The notes under the pieces were generated by a model that made no database searches, had not been told where the DNA came from, and worked only from the letters and a program-made list of their open reading frames with translations. The position numbers were made by a program, and so were the translations under genes. Shown here one piece after another: positions 1 to 9,318 of a stretch of 64,000 bases of DNA. The stretch is from an uncultured Clostridia bacterium (lineage in GTDB: Bacteria; Bacillota; Clostridia; Oscillospirales; Acutalibacteraceae), in contig CANQGK010000005.1 of NCBI GenBank assembly GCA_947623175.1, positions 39,702-103,701 on the forward strand. Direction: 5' to 3'. Numbering within the stretch: the first letter of the stretch is position 1; every line of letters begins with the position of its first letter.

Positions 1-91
1 TTGGAAATCAAATAAAGTAGAAATAAGCTGTAAAAAACAAACCAAGTCAATATTTTGTAGATTATATTTTTTTGCATAATTATATCAGATC

Positions 92-165
92 ACAAAAAAG
101 ACTGCTTTCCTATCGTTTTCGAATAAGAATGCAGTCTTTTTTTATCTCGACTGTTTTTTTACAGC
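92..165. terminator. Hairpin terminator-like sequence downstream of the GH2 gene; near-copy at 2590-2658
   Basis: AAAAAAGACTGC...GCAGTCTTTTTTT stem with flanking A/T runs. Confidence 0.6.
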
Positions 166-174
166 CTCTTTCAT

Positions 175-2481
175 TCACCTTACAACCTTTTTCGCCTCGA
201 GTTCGGCGGTTTTAGCTGTTAGGGTGATTTCGGGGCGTTCCGGCAAAATTGCTGCTAAAAGCTTGCCGTGATAAGCTTTACAAACGTTTTTTGTGTAAAT
301 TTGTTCATCGTCGATCTTTCCGGAGCCGGTGCCTATGACTTTGCCGCCTTCCGCGGTAACAGTCACTTCGTCGTCTGCAGTCCGGGCGATGGCGCCGTCC
401 TTATCGCAAAGATAAATCTCCGCGAAAATCAGGTCTGCCGCGCCGGTTTTGCCTGTCGTGTCGACGACGATTTTTATTGAACTTGCCTTGTCCGACGTTG
501 CAAGGCAGTCTTCGCCGACGGGCTCTCCGTTTTGATACGCGACCGCCTCTAACTTGCCGGCGTTATAGGGAACTTCAAAAATCGCATAGCCTTTTTCATT
601 CGGCGACTTTTTGCCGAAGGATTTTCCGTTTAGCTTAAGCTCGCATTCGTCGGCAATCGTAAAAACATAGACCTCCGAAATTTTACCGTCTTTGCCGGGG
701 TAAGTCCATGTTCTGTCCGCGTCGTAAAATCCCCAGCAGGAATAGGATTTCACACGGCGAGAGTTATCGGGATCAACCGTCAAAATCTTTACTCTTTCCC
801 TTTCCCATGCAATATCGCGGTAGTAGGACTGTGGCTTTTTGAAGCCGCAGATCGAAAAATCACCGCAGTTTGAAATGTGATTCGGGTGCGATTCAAGCTC
901 TAAAACCTGTGTGTCGGCGACGTCGTAAACCACTCGCCCGATACCCGTCTCGCCGAAATAATCCCAGCCCGTCCAAACAAATTCGCCGATAAGCTTGGGG
1001 TGGCTGTCCATCATTTTCTTTACCGGAAGCGCGTCGATAGGATAGCTCTCGGTAACAACAAAAAGGTGAGACGGAAACGCCTGTTCATCGTTCGCAATTC
1101 GGTCGGTAAGGTAGTTATAGCCCAAAACGTCCAAATTCCCCGCCTGCGGGGCAATTTTTTCGCATAAGAAGTCGGGTTGATTTAAATCGAGCCTATTAAA
1201 TTCGGGATCATCCCAAAAGCCGCAAAAAGCGTGTGTCAGCGGTCTTGTCGTATCGTTTTCTTTTATTTTGTCCGCTATCATCTTTCCGATCGCGTAGCCG
1301 TCACACTTTCCCGCTCTCTCGAAAATTTCATTTCCGGTTGACCACATGATGACCGACGGATGATTTCGGTCACGCAATACCATCGCGGCGATGTCCTCGG
1401 CGGCGTATTTATCGAACCAAAGATGATAGTCGTATTGCCTTTTGCCGCTCACCCAGCAGTCAAAAATTTCGTCTATAACGAGCATACCCATTCTGTCGCA
1501 AACGTCAAGGAAGACGCTCGACGGCGGGTTGTGAGATACGCGAATGGCATTAAAGCCGTTTTCCTTGAGAATTCTCACACGCCGTTCCTCTGCGCTCACG
1601 AAGGACGCCGCGCCGACGATTCCGTTGTCATGATGGCAGCAAGCGCCGTATAATTTAATCGGTTGACCGTTCAGCAAAAGTCCGCTTTCAAAGTCACAGG
1701 CGAGAGTCCTGACGCCGAAATTTATGCTCTCACTGTCCTCGCAATTATCGGTATAAAGCGCAAGATTACAGGAGTAAACCGTCGGAGAATCGGGCGACCA
1801 AAGCTTAACACCGTGAAGCACAGTCTTGACGGAAAAGCTGTTTTTTCCGGATTCAAGCTGAACCGAGCGAGCCATGGAAAAGCCGAGCTCGGGAACCGAA
1901 AAATTGATTTTTGCCACCTGCTTACAGGAAGAGAATATCTCTGTCGAAATTTCGACCTGCGCCGAATCACCGAAAAGTCCAAGGGTTTTAAGCGCCGTCG
2001 CAAAAGGCACAAAATAATCATTACCGCAGGTCAGAATACCGACCTCGCGGTAAATTCCCGCGCCCGTGTACCAGCGCGAAGCCGGCTGGGCGGTCGCATC
2101 GACCTCAACGCGAATTTCATTTTCGCCCTCATGCAAAAATTCGGCTATATCTACCGTAAAAGCGGTGTAGCCGTACGGGTGAAATCCTGCCCGCTCGCCG
2201 TTTACAAAAACCTCGCAAAGTCCCATTACGCCGTCGAATTGCAGCAGAACGTTCTGCGCATCGGGCTTTGGAAGCTTTCGGACATACGTTCCCTTACATG
2301 GTTGAAAATAGCCGTAATCCGCACCCGTCGGCGAGTCGGCAGTGCGCGGAGTCATAAGCATAAAATCGTGCGGCAGTGTGACGTCCTCGCCCTCAAACTC
2401 CTGACACCTTTCACGATTCGGCATAAATTTCCAATTATCAAGCAGCTTTTCGTATTTCATAAGACTACCTCCCAAATACAT
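175..2481 (-). CDS. Glycoside hydrolase family 2 protein (beta-galactosidase-like)
   Basis: 768-aa ORF; GH2-like motifs such as KLYGACCHHDNG, GFNAIRVSHNPPS, VIMWSTGNE. Confidence 0.88.
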   Translation of the reverse strand: MYLGGSLMKYEKLLDNWKFMPNRERCQEFEGEDVTLPHDFMLMTPRTADSPTGADYGYFQPCKGTYVRKLPKPDAQNVLLQFDGVMGLCEVFVNGERAGFHPYGYTAFTVDIAEFLHEGENEIRVEVDATAQPASRWYTGAGIYREVGILTCGNDYFVPFATALKTLGLFGDSAQVEISTEIFSSCKQVAKINFSVPELGFSMARSVQLESGKNSFSVKTVLHGVKLWSPDSPTVYSCNLALYTDNCEDSESINFGVRTLACDFESGLLLNGQPIKLYGACCHHDNGIVGAASFVSAEERRVRILKENGFNAIRVSHNPPSSVFLDVCDRMGMLVIDEIFDCWVSGKRQYDYHLWFDKYAAEDIAAMVLRDRNHPSVIMWSTGNEIFERAGKCDGYAIGKMIADKIKENDTTRPLTHAFCGFWDDPEFNRLDLNQPDFLCEKIAPQAGNLDVLGYNYLTDRIANDEQAFPSHLFVVTESYPIDALPVKKMMDSHPKLIGEFVWTGWDYFGETGIGRVVYDVADTQVLELESHPNHISNCGDFSICGFKKPQSYYRDIAWERERVKILTVDPDNSRRVKSYSCWGFYDADRTWTYPGKDGKISEVYVFTIADECELKLNGKSFGKKSPNEKGYAIFEVPYNAGKLEAVAYQNGEPVGEDCLATSDKASSIKIVVDTTGKTGAADLIFAEIYLCDKDGAIARTADDEVTVTAEGGKVIGTGSGKIDDEQIYTKNVCKAYHGKLLAAILPERPEITLTAKTAELEAKKVVR

Positions 2482-2589
2482 TCGCTACTATAGCACACAA
2501 AATAAAATTTGTCAAGCTGTCCGCCGCCTTATTTTCGGACTTAAAAATCAGCTTATAAATAAAAATATTATCAAAACTCTTGACAAAAG

Positions 2590-2658
2590 CAAAAAAGACT
2601 GCTTGCCTACCCTTTTGGATAAGATTGCAGTCCTTTTATCTCGACTGTTTTTACAGCC
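2590..2658. terminator. Hairpin terminator-like sequence at the 3' end of the BMC operon
   Basis: AAAAAAGACTGC...TTGCAGTCCTTTT; near-copy of 92-165. Confidence 0.55.
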
Positions 2659-2687
2659 GCAAAAATAAATTTAAGTTTAAAGGCGAA

Positions 2688-3332
2688 TTAACGGATGATT
2701 TTTACCATAGCGCCGTTGCCTATACCGGCGGCGTTTGCGTCGTCGGTATCGATATGCATTTCGAGTCTGAAGGCTTTGTTTACCCGCACCTGAACGTCGT
2801 AAAAGGTGGTGCGGCGCTCGCCGTTTGCTTCAACCGTCACGGTATCACCGTCGTTAAGGCCGAAAGCCTTACCTTCTTCGAGGCTCATATGGATATGGCG
2901 GTTGGCTATAATACAGCCCTCGTTTAAAGTCACCGTTCCCTTAGGCCCGATAATGGTTATGGGAGCGGAGCCCTTGATATCGCCCGATTCGCGCACGGGG
3001 GGCTTTATTTTAAGCACAAAGGAATCGGTGCGAGATATTTCGACCTGAGAGCTCGAACGAACGGGGCCCAAAACACGAACGCCCTCTATTGCGCGCAAGG
3101 ACGGGCCGATAATGGTAAGCTGTTCTTTACAGGCGAACTGACCCGGCTGTGATAAATCCTTTATGGGGGTGAGCTCGTATCCTTTACCGAAAAGTATTTC
3201 CAAATGCTCTTTTGACAAATGGATATGCCGGTTGGATACGCCTACCGGTACGGTATCGCCCGCGGCATCATCCCCGCACTCGGCGACTACCCGCTTTACG
3301 ATTTCAGCCACTAAATCAGCATCGTACGTCAT
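2688..3332 (-). CDS. pduL: Phosphate propanoyltransferase (PduL-like)
   Basis: VGVSNRHIHLS and IIANRHIHMS duplicated motifs; N-terminal amphipathic peptide; BMC context. Confidence 0.9.
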   Translation of the reverse strand: MTYDADLVAEIVKRVVAECGDDAAGDTVPVGVSNRHIHLSKEHLEILFGKGYELTPIKDLSQPGQFACKEQLTIIGPSLRAIEGVRVLGPVRSSSQVEISRTDSFVLKIKPPVRESGDIKGSAPITIIGPKGTVTLNEGCIIANRHIHMSLEEGKAFGLNDGDTVTVEANGERRTTFYDVQVRVNKAFRLEMHIDTDDANAAGIGNGAMVKIIR

Positions 3333-3350
3333 AAATTTTACCTCCCCTTA

Positions 3351-3629
3351 TCACTTAATGGAGGGAAGAATTTTCTCAACGTCCTCGTGAGGATTGGGAA
3401 TTACGTGTGTGGCGATAAGCTCACCCAAGCGCGACGCGGTATTTGCGCCCGCCTCTACCGCGGATTTAACGGCGCCTACGTCGCCGCGTACCATAACGGT
3501 AACGAGTCCGGAACCAATCTTTTCGGTGCCGATAAGCTGAACGTTTGCCGCCTTTACCATTGAATCGGAGGCTTCGATAGCCGCTACCAAACCTCTTGTC
3601 TCTATCATACCTAATGCTTCGCTTGCCAT
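3351..3629 (-). CDS. BMC-domain hexameric shell protein (EutM/PduA-like)
   Basis: 92 aa, [30 protein letters not shown]...[13 protein letters not shown]. Confidence 0.93.
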   Translation of the reverse strand: MASEALGMIETRGLVAAIEASDSMVKAANVQLIGTEKIGSGLVTVMVRGDVGAVKSAVEAGANTASRLGELIATHVIPNPHEDVEKILPSIK

Positions 3630-3663
3630 AAGGGTATACTCCTTTTATATGTAAATTTGCTGT

Positions 3664-4152
3664 TTATTCGGCATATTTGCCGTTTTCAAATATCTGTTTG
3701 CCGTATTTTGCCAAAGCGGTATCCTGCTCTTCGGAGCCGCCGCTTACCCCGAGTCCGCCCACGATATTGCCCGCCTTGTCACACAGAGGCTCGCCGCCGC
3801 CGAAAATCACTATTTTACCCGAGTTTGTAAACTGTATTCCGTAAAGCGAACCGCCCGGCTGTGCCAGCGGCTTTAAATCGGAAGTGGACATCTTAAGCGA
3901 TACCACCGTAAACGCCTTTTGCACCGCGACGTCGTAGCTTGCGATATACGAGTCGTCCATACACTCTACGAGTATGGGCGGCTGTGCCGCGCGGTTTGAG
4001 ATCGCAACCACCGCGTTGACGCCCATTTCTTTGGCTTTTTTGCGGATTGCAGCGCTTAATTTTTGAGCGCATTCAAGTGTTATATTGCGCGGCGATACGC
4101 CGATATTTTTCACAACGGCGTCTACTATGTTACGCAATTCCCGCTCGTCCAT
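3664..4152 (-). CDS. GlcG/HbpS (PduO C-terminal-like) protein
   Basis: Heme-degrading/HbpS-like pattern (AFTVVSLKMSTSDL, GKIVIFGGGEPL, GGLGVSGGSEEQD); BMC context. Confidence 0.8.
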   Translation of the reverse strand: MDERELRNIVDAVVKNIGVSPRNITLECAQKLSAAIRKKAKEMGVNAVVAISNRAAQPPILVECMDDSYIASYDVAVQKAFTVVSLKMSTSDLKPLAQPGGSLYGIQFTNSGKIVIFGGGEPLCDKAGNIVGGLGVSGGSEEQDTALAKYGKQIFENGKYAE

Positions 4153-4156
4153 GGCT

Positions 4157-4963
4157 TTATTTACCCAATTGGCTGAGAACTCTGCGGGTAATCTCGCTTA
4201 CCAAATCGTCGTCGGTTTTATCCGAACCGCAATTGCCGCCGCATGAGCTTCCGCAGCCGTGACAGCTTGCCTTGCCGTTTTTGGCATTCATGCAAAGATC
4301 CGCCGGATGCTTGCCCTTCATACCGAACTTGCGGCGAATTTCGTACAGACGCTGTACCTGAGCGTCGGATAATTCCTTCGGTCCGCCGAGCTGCTTGGAT
4401 ATGTAAAGCAAATGGGCGTAAAATTCAACCGATTCCATTTTGTGATATGCGTTAAGCAGAGTATCGGAAAAAGAAAGCGCGCCGTGATTTTCGAGCAATA
4501 CCGCGTCGAAGGACTGCAAATACTTTGAAACGGCGTCCGGTATTTCCTCGGTGGAGGGGGTGCCGTATTCGGCGATCGGAACGCAGCCGAGAGCGATTAC
4601 CGCCTCGGGCATGATCGGCTGAGTGAGCGGTATGCCCGCTATAGCAAAGCCCGTAGCGTAAAGCGGATGAGCGTGAACGACCGAGTTAACGTCGGGGCGC
4701 TCCTTGTATACGCGCATATGCATTTTAATCTCGGAGGAAGGCTTAAATCCGGGGTTAGCCTGCAAAACCTTACCGTCGCGGTCTACCTTGCATATATACT
4801 CGGGAGTCATAAATCCCTTGCTTACGCCCGTAGGTGTGCAAAGAAATTCGTTTTCGTTAAGCTTTACGGAAATGTTACCGTCGTTGGAAGCGACCATACC
4901 TCTATCGTAAATGCGCTTGCCGATTTCGCAAATCTGTTTTTTGATTTCATATTCGTTTGTCAT
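4157..4963 (-). CDS. fucA: Class II aldolase, L-fuculose-phosphate aldolase-like, with Cys-rich linker and C-terminal amphipathic helix
   Basis: SNDGNISVKL, VVHAHPLYATGFA, ENHGALSFS motifs of class II aldolases. Confidence 0.82.
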   Translation of the reverse strand: MTNEYEIKKQICEIGKRIYDRGMVASNDGNISVKLNENEFLCTPTGVSKGFMTPEYICKVDRDGKVLQANPGFKPSSEIKMHMRVYKERPDVNSVVHAHPLYATGFAIAGIPLTQPIMPEAVIALGCVPIAEYGTPSTEEIPDAVSKYLQSFDAVLLENHGALSFSDTLLNAYHKMESVEFYAHLLYISKQLGGPKELSDAQVQRLYEIRRKFGMKGKHPADLCMNAKNGKASCHGCGSSCGGNCGSDKTDDDLVSEITRRVLSQLGK

Positions 4964-5160
4964 CTTACGTTCCCCTTTCGGAAGTGTTTATTTTGTTTTT
5001 TTGTTTGTTTTGCTTTTATTACATCATAATAATATCACGCTTTACTCCAAAAGTCAACATAAAATTCTTTATTTTTTTTTATTTTTCTTTATTTTGTTGG
5101 TTTTTGTGTTGGTTTTTTATAAAAACGATACCTTTTACTGTGTTCTATACCGAAAAAAAT

Positions 5161-5211
5161 ATAAAACGGCAACCGGCTTTGCAAAATTTGCTTGTGCCGA
5201 ATTGCCGTTTT
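5161..5211 (-). terminator. Terminator-like inverted repeat downstream of iorB
   Basis: AAAACGGCAA...TTGCCGTTTT. Confidence 0.5.
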
Positions 5212-5229
5212 AAAGCTTTATTAAGCGTT

Positions 5230-5802
5230 TTAAGAATTATAACCCAAATCAAACGCCTTTTTATTCATTTGAACAAATTTGGGCGCCACGGTATTTTCTA
5301 TAGCCTTTATCCAGGCGTCGTAGGGTATACCGAAGCGTTTTGCGGCGCACCCCATTAAGACGATATTCACGCATTTTGCCGAGCCTGCCTGTTCCGCTAA
5401 AGTCAAAGCGTCCACCGCCTCGATATTAACGCCCTTGTCCTTAAGCTCGTTTAAAATATTTTCGGGATATTCCGCCGCGCCGATTATAACCGGCATAGGA
5501 TCTATCTGCTGAGTATTTACGACGATAAGTCCGTCTTTTTTCAAAAAGCGGGCGTATCTTGCGGCTTCCAGCTTTTCGAAAGCTATAATAACGTCCGCCT
5601 CGCCGTCGGTAATAATAGGCGAATAAACCTTGTCTCCGTATCTTACGTAGGTTACTACCGAACCGCCGCGCTGGCTCATGCCATGAACCTCGCTCACCTT
5701 TACGTCATAGTCCTCGTTGACAAGCAGCCGACCGAGAAGCTTCGACGCAAGCAGGCTGCCCTGACCGCCTACGCCGACTATCATAACACCTTTAGTATTC
5801 AT
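5230..5802 (-). CDS. iorB: Indolepyruvate ferredoxin oxidoreductase beta subunit
   Basis: GVGGQGSLLASKLLGRLL, HGMSQRGGSVVTYVRYG; adjacent to iorA. Confidence 0.9.
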   Translation of the reverse strand: MNTKGVMIVGVGGQGSLLASKLLGRLLVNEDYDVKVSEVHGMSQRGGSVVTYVRYGDKVYSPIITDGEADVIIAFEKLEAARYARFLKKDGLIVVNTQQIDPMPVIIGAAEYPENILNELKDKGVNIEAVDALTLAEQAGSAKCVNIVLMGCAAKRFGIPYDAWIKAIENTVAPKFVQMNKKAFDLGYNS

Positions 5803-5817
5803 AATCCGACTCCCCCG

Positions 5818-7542
5818 TTATTCAATAGCGCCGAATGCGCAAAGCTGCTTACAAACGCCGCAGCCCACGCAAAGCGTATTGTCTATTTTTGCTTTGGAAT
5901 TTTTAAGGCTTATCGCCGGACAGCCGAGCCCCATACAGCGCTTGCAGGATTTGCACTTATTTTCGTCAACCTTAAGCGGAGCCTCGTGCTTTACGTATTT
6001 AAGCAGGACGCACGGACGGCGCGAAATGATAACCGAGGGTTCTTCCGCTGCAAGCTCCTCCTTTACCGCGGTCTCACATTCCTTTAAATCATAAGGATCC
6101 ACTACACGTACGCGGTTTATGCCGAGCGCGTGACAGAGCTTTTCGAGATCGACCTTCGCGGCGGGATCGCCCTTGATATTGTACCCGGTAGTGGGGTTTT
6201 GCTGATGCCCCGTCATACCGGTAATGGAATTATCAAGAATAATAACGGTCGAATTGGTGGCGTTGTAAGCCACGTTTACAAGCCCCGTCATACCCGAATG
6301 CATAAAGGTGGAGTCGCCTATGACCGCTACGGATTTCTTTTCGGCTTCGGCTCTTCTTGCAAGGTTAAAGCCGTGCAGCCCCGAGATCGAAGCGCCCATG
6401 CAAAGGGTGGTATCGAGCGCGTTTAAGGGCGGCACCGCACCGAGCGTATAACAGCCTATATCGCCGTGAACGGTTATTTTGTTTTTGGCAAGCGTGTAAA
6501 ACATTCCTCTGTGAGGACAGCCGGCGCACATCATCGGCGGCCTTGCAGGTATAGCGGAATTTGCCTCAACGCCGGGATCCGCCGCTTTGCCGAAGGCCTT
6601 TGCCACGGTTTGCTGTGAAAACTCGCCCAAAATCGAGAACATTTCCTTGCCCGTGACCTCTATTCCCAGCGAACGCACGTGATTTTCGATAATCGGATCA
6701 AGCTCCTCTATTACGTATAACTTTTTGACCTTGGAAGCAAAATCGCGGATAAGCTTTTCGGGCAGAGGATTCGGCATACCTATTTTCAAAATACTCGCGC
6801 TGTCGCCCATGACCTCTTTTACGTAAAGGTAGGAACAGCCCGATGTGATAATGCCGATTTCGTCGGAGTTCATTTCCACCGTATTGTAGACGCAGTCCTC
6901 GGCAAATTCGCGAAGCTTTGTCATACGTTCCTCAACCGCGGGATGACGTTTAACCGCGTTGCCGGGCATCATAATGTACTTGGAGGGATTTTTTTCATAA
7001 TCCTTTAAAACCGCTTCCCTGTTTTCGTCGGTTTCGACTATCGACTGACTGTGTGCTATGCGGGTGCACATGCGAAGAATTACCGGAGTATCGTATTTTT
7101 CGGAAATTTCGAATGCGGATTTTGCGAAGGTATACGCCTCCATAGAGTCGGAGGGCTCGAGCATCGGCACCTTTGAAGCGATCGCATAATGCCTCGAATC
7201 CTGCTCGTTTTGAGAGGAATGCATTGCAGGATCGTCCGCCACGCATATAACCATGCCGCCGTTCACGCCCGTATATGAGAGGGTAAAAAGCGGATCCGCA
7301 GCGACGTTGAGACCTACATGCTTCATGCCGCATGCCGAACGCGCCCCCGCAAGGCTTGCTCCGAACGCAACCTCGCAGGCGACCTTTTCATTGGGCGCCC
7401 ATTCGGTATGTATATCATCGTATTTTGATAAAAATTCCGTAATTTCGGTAGACGGAGTACCCGGATAGCTTGACATAACGCTTAATCCGCCGTCGTAAAG
7501 ACCGCAGGCTACCGCCTGATTACCGATCATTAGCCTTTTCAT
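5818..7542 (-). CDS. iorA: Indolepyruvate ferredoxin oxidoreductase alpha subunit
   Basis: SSYPGTPSTEI, CAGCPHRGMFY, GDIGCYTLG, C-terminal 2x[4Fe-4S] motif CKSCKRCMGLGCP/CVGCGVCKQLC. Confidence 0.93.
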   Translation of the reverse strand: MKRLMIGNQAVACGLYDGGLSVMSSYPGTPSTEITEFLSKYDDIHTEWAPNEKVACEVAFGASLAGARSACGMKHVGLNVAADPLFTLSYTGVNGGMVICVADDPAMHSSQNEQDSRHYAIASKVPMLEPSDSMEAYTFAKSAFEISEKYDTPVILRMCTRIAHSQSIVETDENREAVLKDYEKNPSKYIMMPGNAVKRHPAVEERMTKLREFAEDCVYNTVEMNSDEIGIITSGCSYLYVKEVMGDSASILKIGMPNPLPEKLIRDFASKVKKLYVIEELDPIIENHVRSLGIEVTGKEMFSILGEFSQQTVAKAFGKAADPGVEANSAIPARPPMMCAGCPHRGMFYTLAKNKITVHGDIGCYTLGAVPPLNALDTTLCMGASISGLHGFNLARRAEAEKKSVAVIGDSTFMHSGMTGLVNVAYNATNSTVIILDNSITGMTGHQQNPTTGYNIKGDPAAKVDLEKLCHALGINRVRVVDPYDLKECETAVKEELAAEEPSVIISRRPCVLLKYVKHEAPLKVDENKCKSCKRCMGLGCPAISLKNSKAKIDNTLCVGCGVCKQLCAFGAIE

Positions 7543-7561
7543 ACTTTTGTTACCTTTCTGT

Positions 7562-9199
7562 TTATGATTTATTTTGTGAATCTACCAAGCCCTCGGCTCC
7601 GTAAATTTTTCTCAATTTCGGTTTTTCTATTTTGCCCGTGGGATTGCGCGGAACGTCTGCAAAAATTATACGGCGCGGGCGTTTGTATCTCGGAAGCTCC
7701 ATACAAAATTCGTTTATTTCGTCCTCGGTGCATTCCATGTCCGGCTTAACCTCGATTATGGCCGCCGCTATTTCGCCGAGACGGCTGTCGGGAAGTCCTA
7801 TTACGGCGACGTCCTTGATTTTCGGATGAGCCGACAGAAAGTTTTCTATTTGTACGGGGTAGAGGTTTTCGCCGCCCGTAATGATAACGTCCTTTTTACG
7901 GTCGACAAGATAAATAAACCCGTCCTCGTCCTGCATAGCCATATCTCCCGTGTAAAGCCAGCCGTCCTTTAAAGCTTCGGCGGTTGCCGCTTCGTCATGA
8001 TAATAGCAAATCATAACACCCGGGCCCTTAAGGCAAAGCTCGCCTACCTCGCCTTTTTTGACCTCTTCGCCCGAGGTATTTACGATCTTAACCTGCCAGC
8101 CATAGCCGGGAATACCTATAGCGCCTACCTTGTGTACGTTTTCGATGCCCAAATGCACCGCTCCCGGACCTATAGATTCGGAAAGACCGTAGTTTGTATC
8201 GTATTGCTGTTCGGGGAAATATTCGAGCCATCTTTTGATAAGGCTCTGCGGTACCGGCTGTGCGCCTATATGCATAAGCCTCCACTGTGAAAGTTCATAA
8301 TCCGCAAGATTAACCTCGCCGCGGTCGAGGGCGTTGAGAATATCCTGAGCCCAGGGCACCAACAGCCAGACTATCGTGCATTTCTCGCGGCTTACCGCCT
8401 CTAAAATATTTTTTGCCTGCGTTCCCTTTAATATTACCGCTTTTGAACCGCTTATAAGACTGCCGAACCAATGCATTTTGGCGCCGGTATGATAAAGCGG
8501 CGGGATGCACAAAAAGCAATCGTCCTTGGTCTGTCCGTGATGTGCCTGCTCAACCCTGCAGGAATGTATAAGGCTTTGGTGATTATGTAAAATAGCCTTC
8601 GGAAAACCGGTGGTTCCCGAAGAAAAATAAATTGCGGCTTCGTCCTCTTCGGTAAGCTCACATTCGGGGAATTTGCCCGAGCATTCTGAAATAAGGTCGT
8701 TGTAATCGTCCGCAAAAGCGGGACATGCGGCGCCGAAATAAATAAGGTCGCATTTTTTGCTTATTTTTTCGGCGATATTTTCCACTCTGCCTATAAATTC
8801 GGGGCCGAAAACCAAAACGTCGGCTTCGGCAAGCGAGAGGCAGTATTCTATTTCGTCCGAAGAATATCTGAAATTAAGCGGAACGGCTAAAGCGCCGGTT
8901 TTTAAAATACCGAAATAGATAGGCAGCCAATCTATACAGTTCATAAGCAATATTGCAACCTTTTTGCCCTTGCCTATGCCGTTCGATTTAAGCATATTGG
9001 CACAGCGGTTGGCTTTTTCGTTAAAAACCTCCCAGCTTATTTCTCTGCGGTAATGGGGTACGCGCATAGTGGGCTCAACCAACTCATATTCGCTCCATGT
9101 AAGCTTTCGCGTTTCGGGCTGGTCGGGGTTTATTTCGACAAGCGCCGTATCGCCGGCATACTCTCTTGCGTTTCTTTCAAGCAAATGTACAATAGTCAT
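7562..9199 (-). CDS. AMP-forming acyl-CoA synthetase/ligase
   Basis: IYFSSGTTGFPKA, YGLSES, WLYTGDMA, DRKKDVIITGGENLYP, NPTGKIEKPKLR; start placed at MTIVHLL. Confidence 0.92.
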   Translation of the reverse strand: MTIVHLLERNAREYAGDTALVEINPDQPETRKLTWSEYELVEPTMRVPHYRREISWEVFNEKANRCANMLKSNGIGKGKKVAILLMNCIDWLPIYFGILKTGALAVPLNFRYSSDEIEYCLSLAEADVLVFGPEFIGRVENIAEKISKKCDLIYFGAACPAFADDYNDLISECSGKFPECELTEEDEAAIYFSSGTTGFPKAILHNHQSLIHSCRVEQAHHGQTKDDCFLCIPPLYHTGAKMHWFGSLISGSKAVILKGTQAKNILEAVSREKCTIVWLLVPWAQDILNALDRGEVNLADYELSQWRLMHIGAQPVPQSLIKRWLEYFPEQQYDTNYGLSESIGPGAVHLGIENVHKVGAIGIPGYGWQVKIVNTSGEEVKKGEVGELCLKGPGVMICYYHDEAATAEALKDGWLYTGDMAMQDEDGFIYLVDRKKDVIITGGENLYPVQIENFLSAHPKIKDVAVIGLPDSRLGEIAAAIIEVKPDMECTEDEINEFCMELPRYKRPRRIIFADVPRNPTGKIEKPKLRKIYGAEGLVDSQNKS

Positions 9200-9318
9200 A
9201 ATGCATACCTCGGGTAATAAATTTTTTATACTTTCGAGCGTCGGCAGACTTTTTCCGATTAAAAATATATCACAAATCGTACAAAAATCTACCCGCACTC
9301 GTTTTTTAAAATCGGTTT

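Noticed and set aside
1663-2493. 276-aa plus-strand ORF opposite the GH2 gene
   Set aside because: Arg/Lys-rich shadow ORF within a strong GH2 coding frame.
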